This document shows, in pieces, positions 26,916-35,465 of a stretch of DNA of 64,000 nucleotides. The translations under genes were made by a program, and so were the position numbers. The notes below the pieces were generated by a model. The model did not search any database. It saw only the letters and a program-made list of their open reading frames with translations, and had not been told where the DNA came from. Source of the DNA: Planctomycetia bacterium (GTDB lineage: Bacteria; Planctomycetota; Planctomycetia; Pirellulales; Thermoguttaceae); NCBI GenBank assembly GCA_030527205.1, contig JAUNBG010000011.1:1-64000 (forward strand), read 5' to 3'. How positions within the stretch are numbered: the first letter of the stretch is position 1; every line of letters begins with the position of its first letter.

Positions 26916-28304
26916 TTATCTTGGAATTTCGAATCCTTTTCGCTGTTCTCTTGAATAAAATGCCGCGGCCATATCGTCGCCGACGATTTTTTCATTTTGC
27001 GGATCCCATTGGATTTTTCGTCCCAAACGAGCGGCAATTCCACAAAGATGACAACAGTTCATCGCTTGAACATGGGAAAAGACATCGGAAACAGGCAATC
27101 CGCCTTCTCGAATACAACGAATGAAATTCTCTTTATGTCCTTCAATCGGTTTTCCATTATAAAGAGCTTCGTAATCTTCGCGTGTGAACGTTTCATGAAC
27201 CTTTTCTTCGATGAGCTTTCCCTTGACCCGTCCGCGACTGACATGAATTTTGCCTCGGGTTCCTTCAAATAAGATACCGTTTCCGTCTGGACTGCTGCTG
27301 ACAACATGCATTTCAGAACCATTATCAAAGCGACAGACGATGTCGAATTCATGACTTGTATTGTATTGATTATCAACCAAAGGATAACCATCTTTATAAG
27401 GGACAGGATGCTTACTGTTTGTTCCGTCAAAAGAGACCGGCCCAGTTCCCTGACTCTGAAGTCCAAGCGACCAAAGAGCACAATCGATATGATGAGCGCC
27501 CCAATCGGTGAACTTGCCGCCGGAGTATTCATACCACCAACGAAATTCATAATGGCATCGACTGAAGGCCGGGGCTCCTTGATTGTCGCTATGACTGGCG
27601 TCGTTTGAAGCGAGATAGTCGGTATACGGAGCCTGTCCGAGCCATGTATTCCAATCGAGAGAATCGGGCGCCGCACACTTGGGAATCGGTTGACTTGTCG
27701 GAGAACCGCCGATATCACAGACGATATTCCGGATTTCGCCAAGATGTCCTTTGCGAACGAGCAAGGCCGCCGTCATGAACTCGTTATATTGACTGCGTTG
27801 TTGCGTTCCAACCTGAAAAGTTTTGTTATACTTTTGGCATGCGGCTCGAATCAATTGATTTTCTTCGAGCGTAAGAGTCAACGGTTTTTGACAGAAAACA
27901 TGTTTGCCGGCCATTAGAGCTTCGATCGCGATTTTTGTGTGCCAATGATCCGGCGTGATAACCGTAACAACGTCAATGTCGTCACGATCTAAAACGCGAC
28001 GATAATCGGTATATGTGTCGGGCGTTATGACCTCGCCGCGTTCGTTCTTTTTGCCGATTCCCGATTTTAACGAACGCTCAAGGCCATATTTTTTATCGAC
28101 GTCACAAAGAGCGACGATATCGACCATTCCGTTAAAACCGTGTGCGTCACCGAGTCCCATGCTTCCGACGCCAATGCAACCCATCCGTAATCGGTCGCTT
28201 GGAGCCTGTTGCGCTAAAGTTCGATTTGTTTGTCCCATAAAATAAGGCGTTACGATTGCGCCAGCGGTCAATGCCGAACGTTTTAAAAACTCTCGTCGTT
28301 TCAT
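26916..28304 (-). CDS. Tat-exported Gfo/Idh/MocA family oxidoreductase (second)
   Basis: This second exported oxidoreductase of about 462 residues has the twin-arginine signal KRREFLKRSALTAGA and a Rossmann motif MGCIGVGSMG. It also carries VVTVITPDHWHTKIA, the CQKPLTLTLEE lysine motif and GGKFTDWGAHHIDCA, which are family-typical. It shares the overall plan of the enzyme at 21.4 kb but is clearly a different paralogue. The frame extends to 28400; ATG 28304 begins exactly at the Tat signal and is used. It lies downstream of the second HzsA-like gene on the same strand (about 145 bases apart), so the two may be co-transcribed. Substrate is unknown. Confidence 0.9.
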   Translation of the reverse strand: MKRREFLKRSALTAGAIVTPYFMGQTNRTLAQQAPSDRLRMGCIGVGSMGLGDAHGFNGMVDIVALCDVDKKYGLERSLKSGIGKKNERGEVITPDTYTDYRRVLDRDDIDVVTVITPDHWHTKIAIEALMAGKHVFCQKPLTLTLEENQLIRAACQKYNKTFQVGTQQRSQYNEFMTAALLVRKGHLGEIRNIVCDIGGSPTSQPIPKCAAPDSLDWNTWLGQAPYTDYLASNDASHSDNQGAPAFSRCHYEFRWWYEYSGGKFTDWGAHHIDCALWSLGLQSQGTGPVSFDGTNSKHPVPYKDGYPLVDNQYNTSHEFDIVCRFDNGSEMHVVSSSPDGNGILFEGTRGKIHVSRGRVKGKLIEEKVHETFTREDYEALYNGKPIEGHKENFIRCIREGGLPVSDVFSHVQAMNCCHLCGIAARLGRKIQWDPQNEKIVGDDMAAAFYSREQRKGFEIPR

Positions 28305-28348
28305 TGTTTTTATCTCTTTTCTTGTTAAATGTTTTTGTTTTCTTCCCT

Positions 28349-28405
28349 GTGTCTTTGCGCCTCTGCGAAAGGACTTTTTTATTTTCTCGCGGAGACGCAA
28401 AGAGC
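28349..28405. repeat. Long inverted repeat of the GCGTCTC family
   Basis: TCTTTGCGCCTCTGCGAAAG (28352-28371) is largely complementary to TTCTCGCGGAGACGCAAAGA (28384-28403), giving a hairpin of about 20 pairs with a few mismatches. It lies between the second HzsA-like gene and the oxidoreductase gene. Similar phrases occur at four other intergenic sites in the window. Confidence 0.65.
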
Positions 28406-28448
28406 GGACGGGAAAGGTTTGGGTTGTTTTTTTGATTTCGAGATCAGG

Positions 28449-31400
28449 TTATTCCAAAGTTGGAAACGCTTTTTCTCCGCGAAGTTGTTTTTCGGCTCCT
28501 TCTTTTTCATAAACGCCATAAAAATTCGACAAGAGGTCAAGCCAAAGAGCCAAAGCGGCGAAATCGTCCCGGGAAAGTTCTTTTTCGACGCCATAATGAT
28601 TTTGTATGAGCGAATAAAGTTTTGAGGCTCTTGCTCCGAATTTTCCGGGCGTTGTTCGAAGCGGGTCGCCATAATCGTTAAAAGCAAAACCGCCTTGAAC
28701 AAGATTATTATAGGACGCAAAGAAATGATTTTCAATCGGTTCACGAGAAAGATTCATTGGCGATTTGTGTTTTTCTGACAAATTTGCGTAAATAAGCGGG
28801 TCAAGAGATTTTTCGGGATCAGAATGGCAGGCAACGCAATGATTATCGAGAATGGGTTGAATCAGCTCCGGATAACTGAATGGTCGCGAACCTTTGGCTT
28901 CCGGTTTTAATTGAGAAGGTTCTCGAAGAAAGGCCGTTGGAAGAGTCGAGGAAGCGATTGGCGTTTGATGTTTCGGTTCATGACAACCGAGACAGCTTAA
29001 GTTTTCGCCCTCTTTGAGACTTGTTCCGCTTCGCATAGATTGAACCGCAAGTCCGTTTTCGTCAAGAGCTTGAAAATAGATTTCGCATAGAGCAGAGACT
29101 TTGAAATGAACGCTTCCGTCGTCGTCAACGGGGACGGTTCCCAAGGAACAGCGAGCAAGATTAACGGAATCAAGCGACGTTTTTTCGCGATAACCGGTTT
29201 CATGCGGCGGATATCCAGACGGAACAGACATACAATAAATCTGAACAACGCGCAAGGATTTAATTTGAGTTTTTTCCGGCCAGGGACGCAAACTTTCATA
29301 AATGTTTGAGATCGTTACGGTTGCTTCCGGTCGAGTTGCGTTAAAATCGGCAGGGGGGGCAACAAACGGTTGATCGGCGATCTCTTCATTCGGGGTCAAG
29401 GCGGGCAAAACGATCGGTTTCTGGCGCGGCAGAAAAGGAATCGGACTGGCGCAACCGATCTCCTGATCTCGATAAATTAAAGCGCGATTTCCGAAGGCAT
29501 CGGCAAGATAAATTCCGTAATTCCCGAGCAAATCGGTTTGACCTTCAACTCCGAGGCCGGGTTGCATTGAATAATCAGCAACGGCAAGAAACAAGGATTC
29601 GGAAAGAGGCCAAGGCGTTCCCCAAACTTGGCCGCCCCCTTGGCTTTCGGGAAAACCAACGTCAGGCGTCAAGCGTTTGACCGGACTCATAATGTCGTCA
29701 TCTTCGATTTGCGGATCGATTAACAAAATGGAACCATAACATTGTCCGTGATGCGGAGCGGCAGTTGCCATAAATTTCGACGAATTGGGAATGGCTCGAA
29801 CGTCAAGCTCGGCATCGGCTCGAAGATGTCGTTGCGAGAAATTTCCATGAACGGACCTCGGATCGCGTCCGTCAAGCGTTGTTATCCAAGGATGATGAGC
29901 GATGCAACCGAAACGATCGATATAATCCCAGCGCGTCCAGACAATTTTTCCGTCGTTGGTAACGTTTGGATTCCATTCATTTGTTTCATGATAACTCAGG
30001 CAACGAATTTTGGAGCCGTCTTCGTTCATATCGAACAGCGTATAATTGGGACAATCGCGTCCGCAGCGCAAATAACCGCCGCGCCGTTCCGAAATAAACG
30101 CCATTCGACCGTTCGGTAAAAAACAAGGATCAAAATCGTTCCAGGTTCCGTCGGTTATCATTTTCAGATCGGAACCGTCGGCCTTGCAAGAAAAGATATG
30201 ATAACAGTAACCGGATTCCGTGTGGCCGCGCGAAAGGTCTAAATGATCAATATGCTTTGGATTTCCTTTGCATTCAACGAAAGCGAACGCGATTCGATCT
30301 CCTTCAAAGGAGAGATCGGGAGAAAGAAAAGATCCGTTTTCCAATTTTTGCCCAAAGAGTCGCGATTCATTTTGAACCGTTGAATTTTCGAGCAGATTTC
30401 GGACTTTTGGAACCGTTTTCATATCAAAAACGTCGGAAAGAACAAACAATCCGCCGCCAGGAACAGCGGAACGTCCATAAAATTGGTCGCAAATATGATT
30501 GTAATTGGCCCGATTTTTTTTAACGAAAAGAATTTCATTGAAATTTAATTCCGGAAGCGAATAGAGAAGGGAACGGTTCAAAATCAAGGTTTGCATGAAC
30601 ATTTTGAATCGATTTTTTTGATCATCAATCGGAATCAAGTTGTTTTGTTCCTGAACGAAATTCAATGTTTTTTCTGCAAATTCGAGCGATTCGCCGCAGC
30701 GAAGTTTTTCGATTTCCGAGGTTTTTAATTCATCCAAAAGAGCCGCAGTTCGTCGAAGAACGACGTCCAACGGGTCGCGATCCGATTCCCAAATTAATGC
30801 CTGTTCATTTGCGGTTTGATCTTTGACATAATCATAATAATCCCGTTTTGGGAGCTCTTTGCATAAATGATTATATTGTTCGATGATGTCCAGAAAAGTT
30901 GTTGAGTTGACGTCATTTCTAAAGTCGTCTCCCAACCATTCTATAATCCATTGTTGAACATCGTTTTTTGAAATAGTCCAACAATTTCGATTATCGTTCA
31001 AAGAATTCCCGGAACTTGCGACAAATTCATAAGAATCCGACAAGAGTTCCAATTCAGCGATCGAAGTAAACGGTTGATTATTGATTTCAGTCAAAGCAAC
31101 CAATTTAACGAAACGTCCATTTTTCGGCAAATCGAAAACGACTCGTTTGGGAGCATCCAGAGCGTCATTGGGATTTGTCAAGGACCGTTTTTCCGTGTTG
31201 TCGTTTTTGGTTTTCTCGTCAATCGTTGCAGGAAGGTTCTCAAAAAAGTTTCCTTTTGCGATTGGTTTTCCCCAATCATCAATGTTCTGGCTTAAATAGA
31301 ATTCATAATCGCCGATAGTTCCATTTTCGGCCTTTTTTCGAGGCGAATAAACAAATCCGTTCAATTCATACGAATCGCCCAAATCGACAATAATAAAATG

Positions 31401-31718
31401 GGGCGGGGGAACGTTGTTGGGCGAGACAGATTCGTTTTCTTGCGGCAGAAACAAAGAATGAGTTTCGTTGCAACCATAACCGTAACCGCAATGAACAGGA
31501 AGCGGAATCAACGGTTTTCCTTGAATTGCCGGCGAATTGAATTGAGTATGCCAAAGCGTATCCGGGTTGCCGTCCATTGCTTGAAATGCTTCATAATCCC
31601 GATTTTCGCTGTCTGCTTGAACCGAAACGGAGATTCTTTTTTTTTCGACGGAAATCGATAGATCAATTTGAGTCAAAAGAATTGCTATGATTATTAAGGC
31701 GATATTTAACTTTTTCAT
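28449..31718 (-). CDS. Secreted HzsA-like di-haem protein with discoidin-like N-terminal domain
   Basis: This 1089-residue paralogue of the 23.2 kb protein has a signal peptide (about 1-25) and an F5/8 type C (discoidin) like domain (about 30-235; DYEAFQAMDGNPDTLWHTQF, HFIIVDLGDSYELNGFVYSPR, RFVKLVALTEINNQPFTSIAELEL). A helical region (about 245-400) and a TolB-like propeller (DGTWNDFDPCFLPNGRMAFIS, APHHGQCYGSILLID) come next. The C-terminal region has haem motifs CLGCH (909-913) and CVACH (961-965). It lacks the third haem site of its paralogue. ATG 31718 with AAAGGA upstream is preferred to ATG 31727. Discoidin domains often bind carbohydrate, fitting a sugar-related role, but this is inference. 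Confidence 0.82.
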   Translation of the reverse strand: MKKLNIALIIIAILLTQIDLSISVEKKRISVSVQADSENRDYEAFQAMDGNPDTLWHTQFNSPAIQGKPLIPLPVHCGYGYGCNETHSLFLPQENESVSPNNVPPPHFIIVDLGDSYELNGFVYSPRKKAENGTIGDYEFYLSQNIDDWGKPIAKGNFFENLPATIDEKTKNDNTEKRSLTNPNDALDAPKRVVFDLPKNGRFVKLVALTEINNQPFTSIAELELLSDSYEFVASSGNSLNDNRNCWTISKNDVQQWIIEWLGDDFRNDVNSTTFLDIIEQYNHLCKELPKRDYYDYVKDQTANEQALIWESDRDPLDVVLRRTAALLDELKTSEIEKLRCGESLEFAEKTLNFVQEQNNLIPIDDQKNRFKMFMQTLILNRSLLYSLPELNFNEILFVKKNRANYNHICDQFYGRSAVPGGGLFVLSDVFDMKTVPKVRNLLENSTVQNESRLFGQKLENGSFLSPDLSFEGDRIAFAFVECKGNPKHIDHLDLSRGHTESGYCYHIFSCKADGSDLKMITDGTWNDFDPCFLPNGRMAFISERRGGYLRCGRDCPNYTLFDMNEDGSKIRCLSYHETNEWNPNVTNDGKIVWTRWDYIDRFGCIAHHPWITTLDGRDPRSVHGNFSQRHLRADAELDVRAIPNSSKFMATAAPHHGQCYGSILLIDPQIEDDDIMSPVKRLTPDVGFPESQGGGQVWGTPWPLSESLFLAVADYSMQPGLGVEGQTDLLGNYGIYLADAFGNRALIYRDQEIGCASPIPFLPRQKPIVLPALTPNEEIADQPFVAPPADFNATRPEATVTISNIYESLRPWPEKTQIKSLRVVQIYCMSVPSGYPPHETGYREKTSLDSVNLARCSLGTVPVDDDGSVHFKVSALCEIYFQALDENGLAVQSMRSGTSLKEGENLSCLGCHEPKHQTPIASSTLPTAFLREPSQLKPEAKGSRPFSYPELIQPILDNHCVACHSDPEKSLDPLIYANLSEKHKSPMNLSREPIENHFFASYNNLVQGGFAFNDYGDPLRTTPGKFGARASKLYSLIQNHYGVEKELSRDDFAALALWLDLLSNFYGVYEKEGAEKQLRGEKAFPTLE

Positions 31719-32057
31719 TTTTATCATTCCTTTTAAATTTAAACGACAAATTTTTTGATTCTAAGAAGTTAAATTGTTCAAATAAGGTTTTATTTTCTCG
31801 TTCTGAGAAGCCGAGACGCAATACGGAAAATTGAATTCGGTTATCAACTGTCAATTTTCGCACAAGAAAGCAAGCGTTGCAGTCCCATTTCAATGCGAAT
31901 GCAAAAAAGGGAAGGGCGTCATTCAAGGGAATTTGGTTTCAGTCAAAGCAAAGAAACGAATTTATATTGCGATTTTTCTTCAACCGATTGGCGTCAGCAA
32001 TCGGGAAATCATTTTGAATCAAAATGGGCGTTTTGGGGGGACAATTCGAGACCGTTT
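31719..32057. other. Intergenic region
   Basis: About 340 bases between nagA and the HzsA-like gene. A GAGAAGCCGAGACGC phrase near 31803-31818 belongs to the GCGTCTC repeat family. No gene is supported. Confidence 0.35.
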
Positions 32058-33287
32058 CTAAATCAAGACATTTTTTCCTTTGTAAACAATTGATTCAAAC
32101 AGGAGTTTTCCCGGTTGAAAGCCTTCTGTATCGGCAAGCCCCCAAGTTCCTGTTTTTGCGGATTGAATTCGGAAAATAAGGAAATCGGCAGAAGTTCCAG
32201 CTTGAAGAAAATCATTGTTTGAGTTGGAAAATTTTGATATTTGCATCAGTTTTGCCGGATTAATCGAACAGAGATCAAAAGCAGCTTTGAGCGACAGATC
32301 GGCAATGGTCATCATATTGACCAAACCTCTTGAAACCGGGAATGAGGCGCCAGCCAACAAAAGCGGATTCTTTTGCGTTGTTATTTTGCCGTTGGAATGA
32401 ATCATTAAATCACAGAGCCCGATATTGTTATAATTTCCGGGGGGAAGTCCAGCAACCGCCGCCTGGTCGCTGATCAAAATGAGTTGTTCTTTTCCTTTCG
32501 TTCGAAAAATGGTTTGCAACATCATCGGCGATAAATGAAAGCCGTCAGCAATCAAACTTGCGAAAAGACGGTCATCAACCAGTTGAGTCAGAAAATAGTT
32601 CTCTTTTTTCGAAAGCATATGATGCGTTGCGTTACATAAATGCGTTGAAATGACAGCCCCGGCGTCAACCGCTTGAGCGATTTGGATAGGAGTCGCATTC
32701 GTATGCCCCAGTGCAACGAAGATATTTTGTGACGTTAAATGACGAATGAATTCCGTTGCGTTTTCATATTCCGGCGAAAGGGTCATCATTCGAATCAGAC
32801 CGTCAGAAGCGTTGATAAAACGATCCATAAGAGAAAGATCATAAGGAATGCAAAATTGTTGCGGATGAGCTCCAGAAGGGCCATTTTCTCTGGAAATAAA
32901 AGGGCCTTCCAAATGAATTCCGAGCATCATTGTTTGAATTTCGGGGCAATTTCGAACCGCTTGAGTAACGGTTTGAATTCCATGCAACATATTTTCAGGC
33001 GAACTGGTCGTTAAGGTCGGACAAAAGCGAAAGACGCCCGTTGTTAAAACCTGACGAAAAACGTCAACGACTTTTTCTTCCGTAAGCTCAGAAGACGAAA
33101 ATTCTGTTCCGCGATAACCGTTGATCTGAAGGTCGATCAAGCCCGGAGCGATCCACAGAACGTCCTTTTCGTCAGGATTTGCCGCTTGATGAGACGAATC
33201 AACTGAAATAACATTTTGAATCAATCCTTTTTCAACAGAAACCTGAACCCATTCTTTCGTATCATAGCGCCGGGCTCGATAAATCAT
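32058..33287 (-). CDS. nagA: N-acetylglucosamine-6-phosphate deacetylase
   Basis: NagA deacetylates GlcNAc-6-phosphate to glucosamine-6-phosphate in amino-sugar and cell-wall recycling. It is an amidohydrolase-fold protein of 409 residues. Motifs seen are APGLIDLQINGYRG, HLEGPFISRENGPSGAH, ALGHTNAT, THLCNATHHM (usually HLFNAM), ADGFHL and LISDQAAVAG with the catalytic aspartate. The open frame reaches a TTG at 33314; ATG 33287 has GGAG eight bases upstream and is preferred. It is cytoplasmic. No nagB or transporter is adjacent. It is the right-hand end of the sugar-related block. Confidence 0.9.
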   Translation of the reverse strand: MIYRARRYDTKEWVQVSVEKGLIQNVISVDSSHQAANPDEKDVLWIAPGLIDLQINGYRGTEFSSSELTEEKVVDVFRQVLTTGVFRFCPTLTTSSPENMLHGIQTVTQAVRNCPEIQTMMLGIHLEGPFISRENGPSGAHPQQFCIPYDLSLMDRFINASDGLIRMMTLSPEYENATEFIRHLTSQNIFVALGHTNATPIQIAQAVDAGAVISTHLCNATHHMLSKKENYFLTQLVDDRLFASLIADGFHLSPMMLQTIFRTKGKEQLILISDQAAVAGLPPGNYNNIGLCDLMIHSNGKITTQKNPLLLAGASFPVSRGLVNMMTIADLSLKAAFDLCSINPAKLMQISKFSNSNNDFLQAGTSADFLIFRIQSAKTGTWGLADTEGFQPGKLLFESIVYKGKNVLI

Positions 33288-33630
33288 AAACTGCTCCGTA
33301 AAATAATCTGACAATATTTATAATATCCTGCACTTTTTTCGATTAGCGTAGCGATATTGGGGGGTCGCGCAACGTTGCAGCGGAAACGCAAGGACGTTTT
33401 CTTTTTGGAATTTCCGATTTCGTCGCTATTTAAATCGCTTTTAAAACGGCAGTTCCATTTGAAAAAGAGTCGTTTTTGTCGCTCGTTTGGGAGTTTTTTT
33501 CCGTTCGCTGCGCCGCGTCGCTGCGCGAAATCCTTTTTGATAAAATTTATCGCTGCGCGAAAATCTTTTTTTCCGACGGATAATGTTCTATTATGTGTCG
33601 CAAAAAGAAAAACCGGGGAAAGTACAGCAA
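33288..33630. other. Noncoding region with short direct repeats
   Basis: Upstream of nagA. CGCTGCGCGAAA occurs at about 33519 and 33551, each followed by a T-rich run, with a related CGCTGCGCCGCG at 33506. Frames crossing this stretch look like read-through of repeats, not genes. Confidence 0.4.
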
Positions 33631-33752
33631 TATAAGGAAGTTCTAAAAACCCAGATTTTTCAATAAACGCATTTCGGATAAAATCGTTAAAACCAGTTCT
33701 TGCAGACAAGACGTCCGCGCTCCGAAGAGGGGTTGGGAACTTTCTAATATAA
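33631..33752. repeat. Dispersed inverted-repeat element, copy C
   Basis: It begins TATAAGGAAGTTCTAAAAACC and ends GGTTGGGAACTTTCTAATATA, so the termini are inverted repeats flanked by TA-rich sequence. The interior holds GCATTTCGGATAAAATCGTT and the GACAAGACGTCCGCGCTCC palindrome. It is one of the best preserved copies. Confidence 0.8.
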
Positions 33753-34094
33753 ATATCGGAACTTTTCTCGGGTTTTGGATTTTGTGGAAATTTTTGCAAA
33801 TTGTTTTACGAAAAAAAGGAAATTCTTTTGATCTTGTTTTTTGGGGGAATAACAACAAACGAAAGAGTTGCAACGCCCCACAGAAAGCGAATCACAAAAT
33901 CAATAATATTATAACAATCGATTTGGCCTTAAACAAGCCCAATCGATCTGGGTTTTCAAAATATTGGGGGGACTTTGATTGGGATGTTCAAGCGTTGCCG
34001 CAGGAAATTGTTTCGTTTTATTGAAAACATTCAGGGAATTCAATCTTTAAAACAAATGAAATTTCTATTTTGGGCAAACAGGAATGAGTCAAAT
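33753..34094. other. Noncoding spacer
   Basis: About 340 bases downstream of the amidotransferase gene. I see no supported gene, RNA or terminator. Confidence 0.35.
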
Positions 34095-34994
34095 TTATTT
34101 TGGGGAGGGGTCCGAAAGAGGGGAAAGAGCCGTTTGGGGGGAACAGGATTCGATAAAAGCAACAAATATTTTGTTCATTGTCGAATCTCCATTCAGAACC
34201 ATTAATTCCGGATGCCATTGAACGGAAATCATAAAAGGATAATCGTCTCTTTCAATAGCTTCGACAATTCCATCGGAAGTCCGAGCGACAATACGAAAAC
34301 CGTCGCCTAATCGATCAACCGATTGATGATGCGAACTGTTGACTCGAAGAGAATCGACGCCTATTAATTGATGAAATTGAGACTCTTTTTCAATCGTTAT
34401 GAGATGCGAGGCGATCTTTTTTTCATTCGAGGTTTTTCGATGAGAAATGGATTCTGGACATTGAGACGGAATGTCTTGATAAAGCGTTCCATGAAAATAG
34501 ACGTTGAGGAATTGATGACCGCGACAAATTCCCAGGATCGGGATTCTTCTTTCCAATGCTCTTTTTAAAATTCGACTTTCATAAATATCCAATTTTAAAT
34601 TGGACGCTTCCAACTCTTTGATCGGTTCGGCGCCATAAAAAGAAGGATCGACATCAATTCCGCCCGTTAAAAGAAGACCGTCAAGCCGGTCAACCATCTG
34701 ATTGAGAACTTCTTCAGAATCGACAAATGGAAGAATAATCGGAACGCCATTATTTTGCGAAAGAACGTCAATGTAAGTTTGATTGGCAGAGGAACAGGCC
34801 GAACTTCCTGATTGATTTAAACTGGCTGTTATTCCAATCAAAGGCTTGAAGGACTCAATTTCGCTTGATTTATTCGGAGGCTCCGCCCCAATATTATTCG
34901 CAGAAACGACAAAAAAGAATATTGCAACAAAATCAATAAAAAAATAGAAAAGTCGGTTTCTGTCTGGCTGTAACGCTTTTATTTTTAACGCCAT
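34095..34994 (-). CDS. Exported class I glutamine amidotransferase (peptidase C26, PuuD-like)
   Basis: The core matches gamma-glutamyl-GABA hydrolase-like peptidase C26 enzymes: IGITASL, DGLLLTGGIDVDPSFYG, the nucleophile elbow ILGICRGHQFLNV (cysteine 157), NSSHHQSVD and QWHPEL with the catalytic His-Glu. The domain covers about residues 50-290. Preceding it is a strongly hydrophobic N-terminal segment (FYFFIDFVAIFFFVVSA, about 16-32) that looks like a signal peptide or anchor. That is unusual because most family members are cytoplasmic. It is monocistronic, with half of a dispersed repeat just upstream. It may cleave gamma-glutamyl or cell-wall-derived peptides in the periplasm; this is inference. 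Confidence 0.85.
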   Translation of the reverse strand: MALKIKALQPDRNRLFYFFIDFVAIFFFVVSANNIGAEPPNKSSEIESFKPLIGITASLNQSGSSACSSANQTYIDVLSQNNGVPIILPFVDSEEVLNQMVDRLDGLLLTGGIDVDPSFYGAEPIKELEASNLKLDIYESRILKRALERRIPILGICRGHQFLNVYFHGTLYQDIPSQCPESISHRKTSNEKKIASHLITIEKESQFHQLIGVDSLRVNSSHHQSVDRLGDGFRIVARTSDGIVEAIERDDYPFMISVQWHPELMVLNGDSTMNKIFVAFIESCSPQTALSPLSDPSPK

Positions 34995-35008
34995 TGTTTT
35001 CCTCGTTC

Positions 35009-35029
35009 AGGTTTTTAGAACTTCCTTAA
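35009..35029. repeat. Single terminus of the dispersed element
   Basis: GGTTTTTAGAACTTCCTTA matches the right terminus of the dispersed element exactly, but no partner end is found within 150 bases. It lies 15 bases upstream of the amidotransferase start. Confidence 0.7.
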
Positions 35030-35324
35030 AATATGTATCAAATATTATTTTCTGTTTGTATTAAAGTCAGAATGAGTAAAAGGCTCGGTTTTTTGTAATT
35101 TATCCGGTTTCGTCAGACTTGTTGCCCCAACAATTTTCGGATTGTTAATCGGCTTGAGTATCAAATTGATGAACATTATTTTAAGAAATTTCATTAATCA
35201 AGTCAACTGTATTGATAACTCAACGAGAAACGTTCCCATTTTTTATTTTTCAGAGACGCTGAGGGGAAAAAAGGGTTATTTTTCGAATAAATCAAAGAAA
35301 ACAAAATGACTTGAGAAAATGAAA
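35030..35324. other. AT-rich spacer
   Basis: Between divergent genes. A TTCAGAGACGCTGAGG phrase at 35251-35266 resembles the GCGTCTC repeat family. No gene is seen. Confidence 0.35.
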
Positions 35325-35353
35325 TTGACAAAATTCTTTAGGATTGTTATCCT
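35325..35353 (+). promoter_or_regulatory. Likely sigma-70-type promoter of the lipase gene
   Basis: TTGACA (35325-35330) and TATCCT (35348-35353) are separated by 17 bases, about 110 bases before the lipase start. Confidence 0.5.
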
Positions 35354-35465
35354 TGTTTTGCAAAATTTTCAAATTTTTTACAAAAATCCCCAAGCAAGCG
35401 TTTCAATCGTTTAACTGGTCGCAATGATTGCTGAATCAAACAAAAAAACTAAGAAAAGGAACAGA

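Noticed and set aside
27059-27742. A 227-codon minus-strand frame within the Gfo/Idh/MocA gene
   Set aside because: An alternative frame of a secure oxidoreductase gene, with no recognisable domain.
23224-31718. Anammox hydrazine synthase
   Set aside because: Only the alpha-like family is present; no beta/gamma subunits or hydrazine dehydrogenase are nearby, and HzsA-like proteins are widespread in non-anammox planctomycetes.
33284-33799. A 171-codon minus-strand frame upstream of nagA
   Set aside because: It reads through dispersed repeat copy C and GC-rich direct repeats; similar peptides arise from other repeat copies, so it is an artefact of the repeat.
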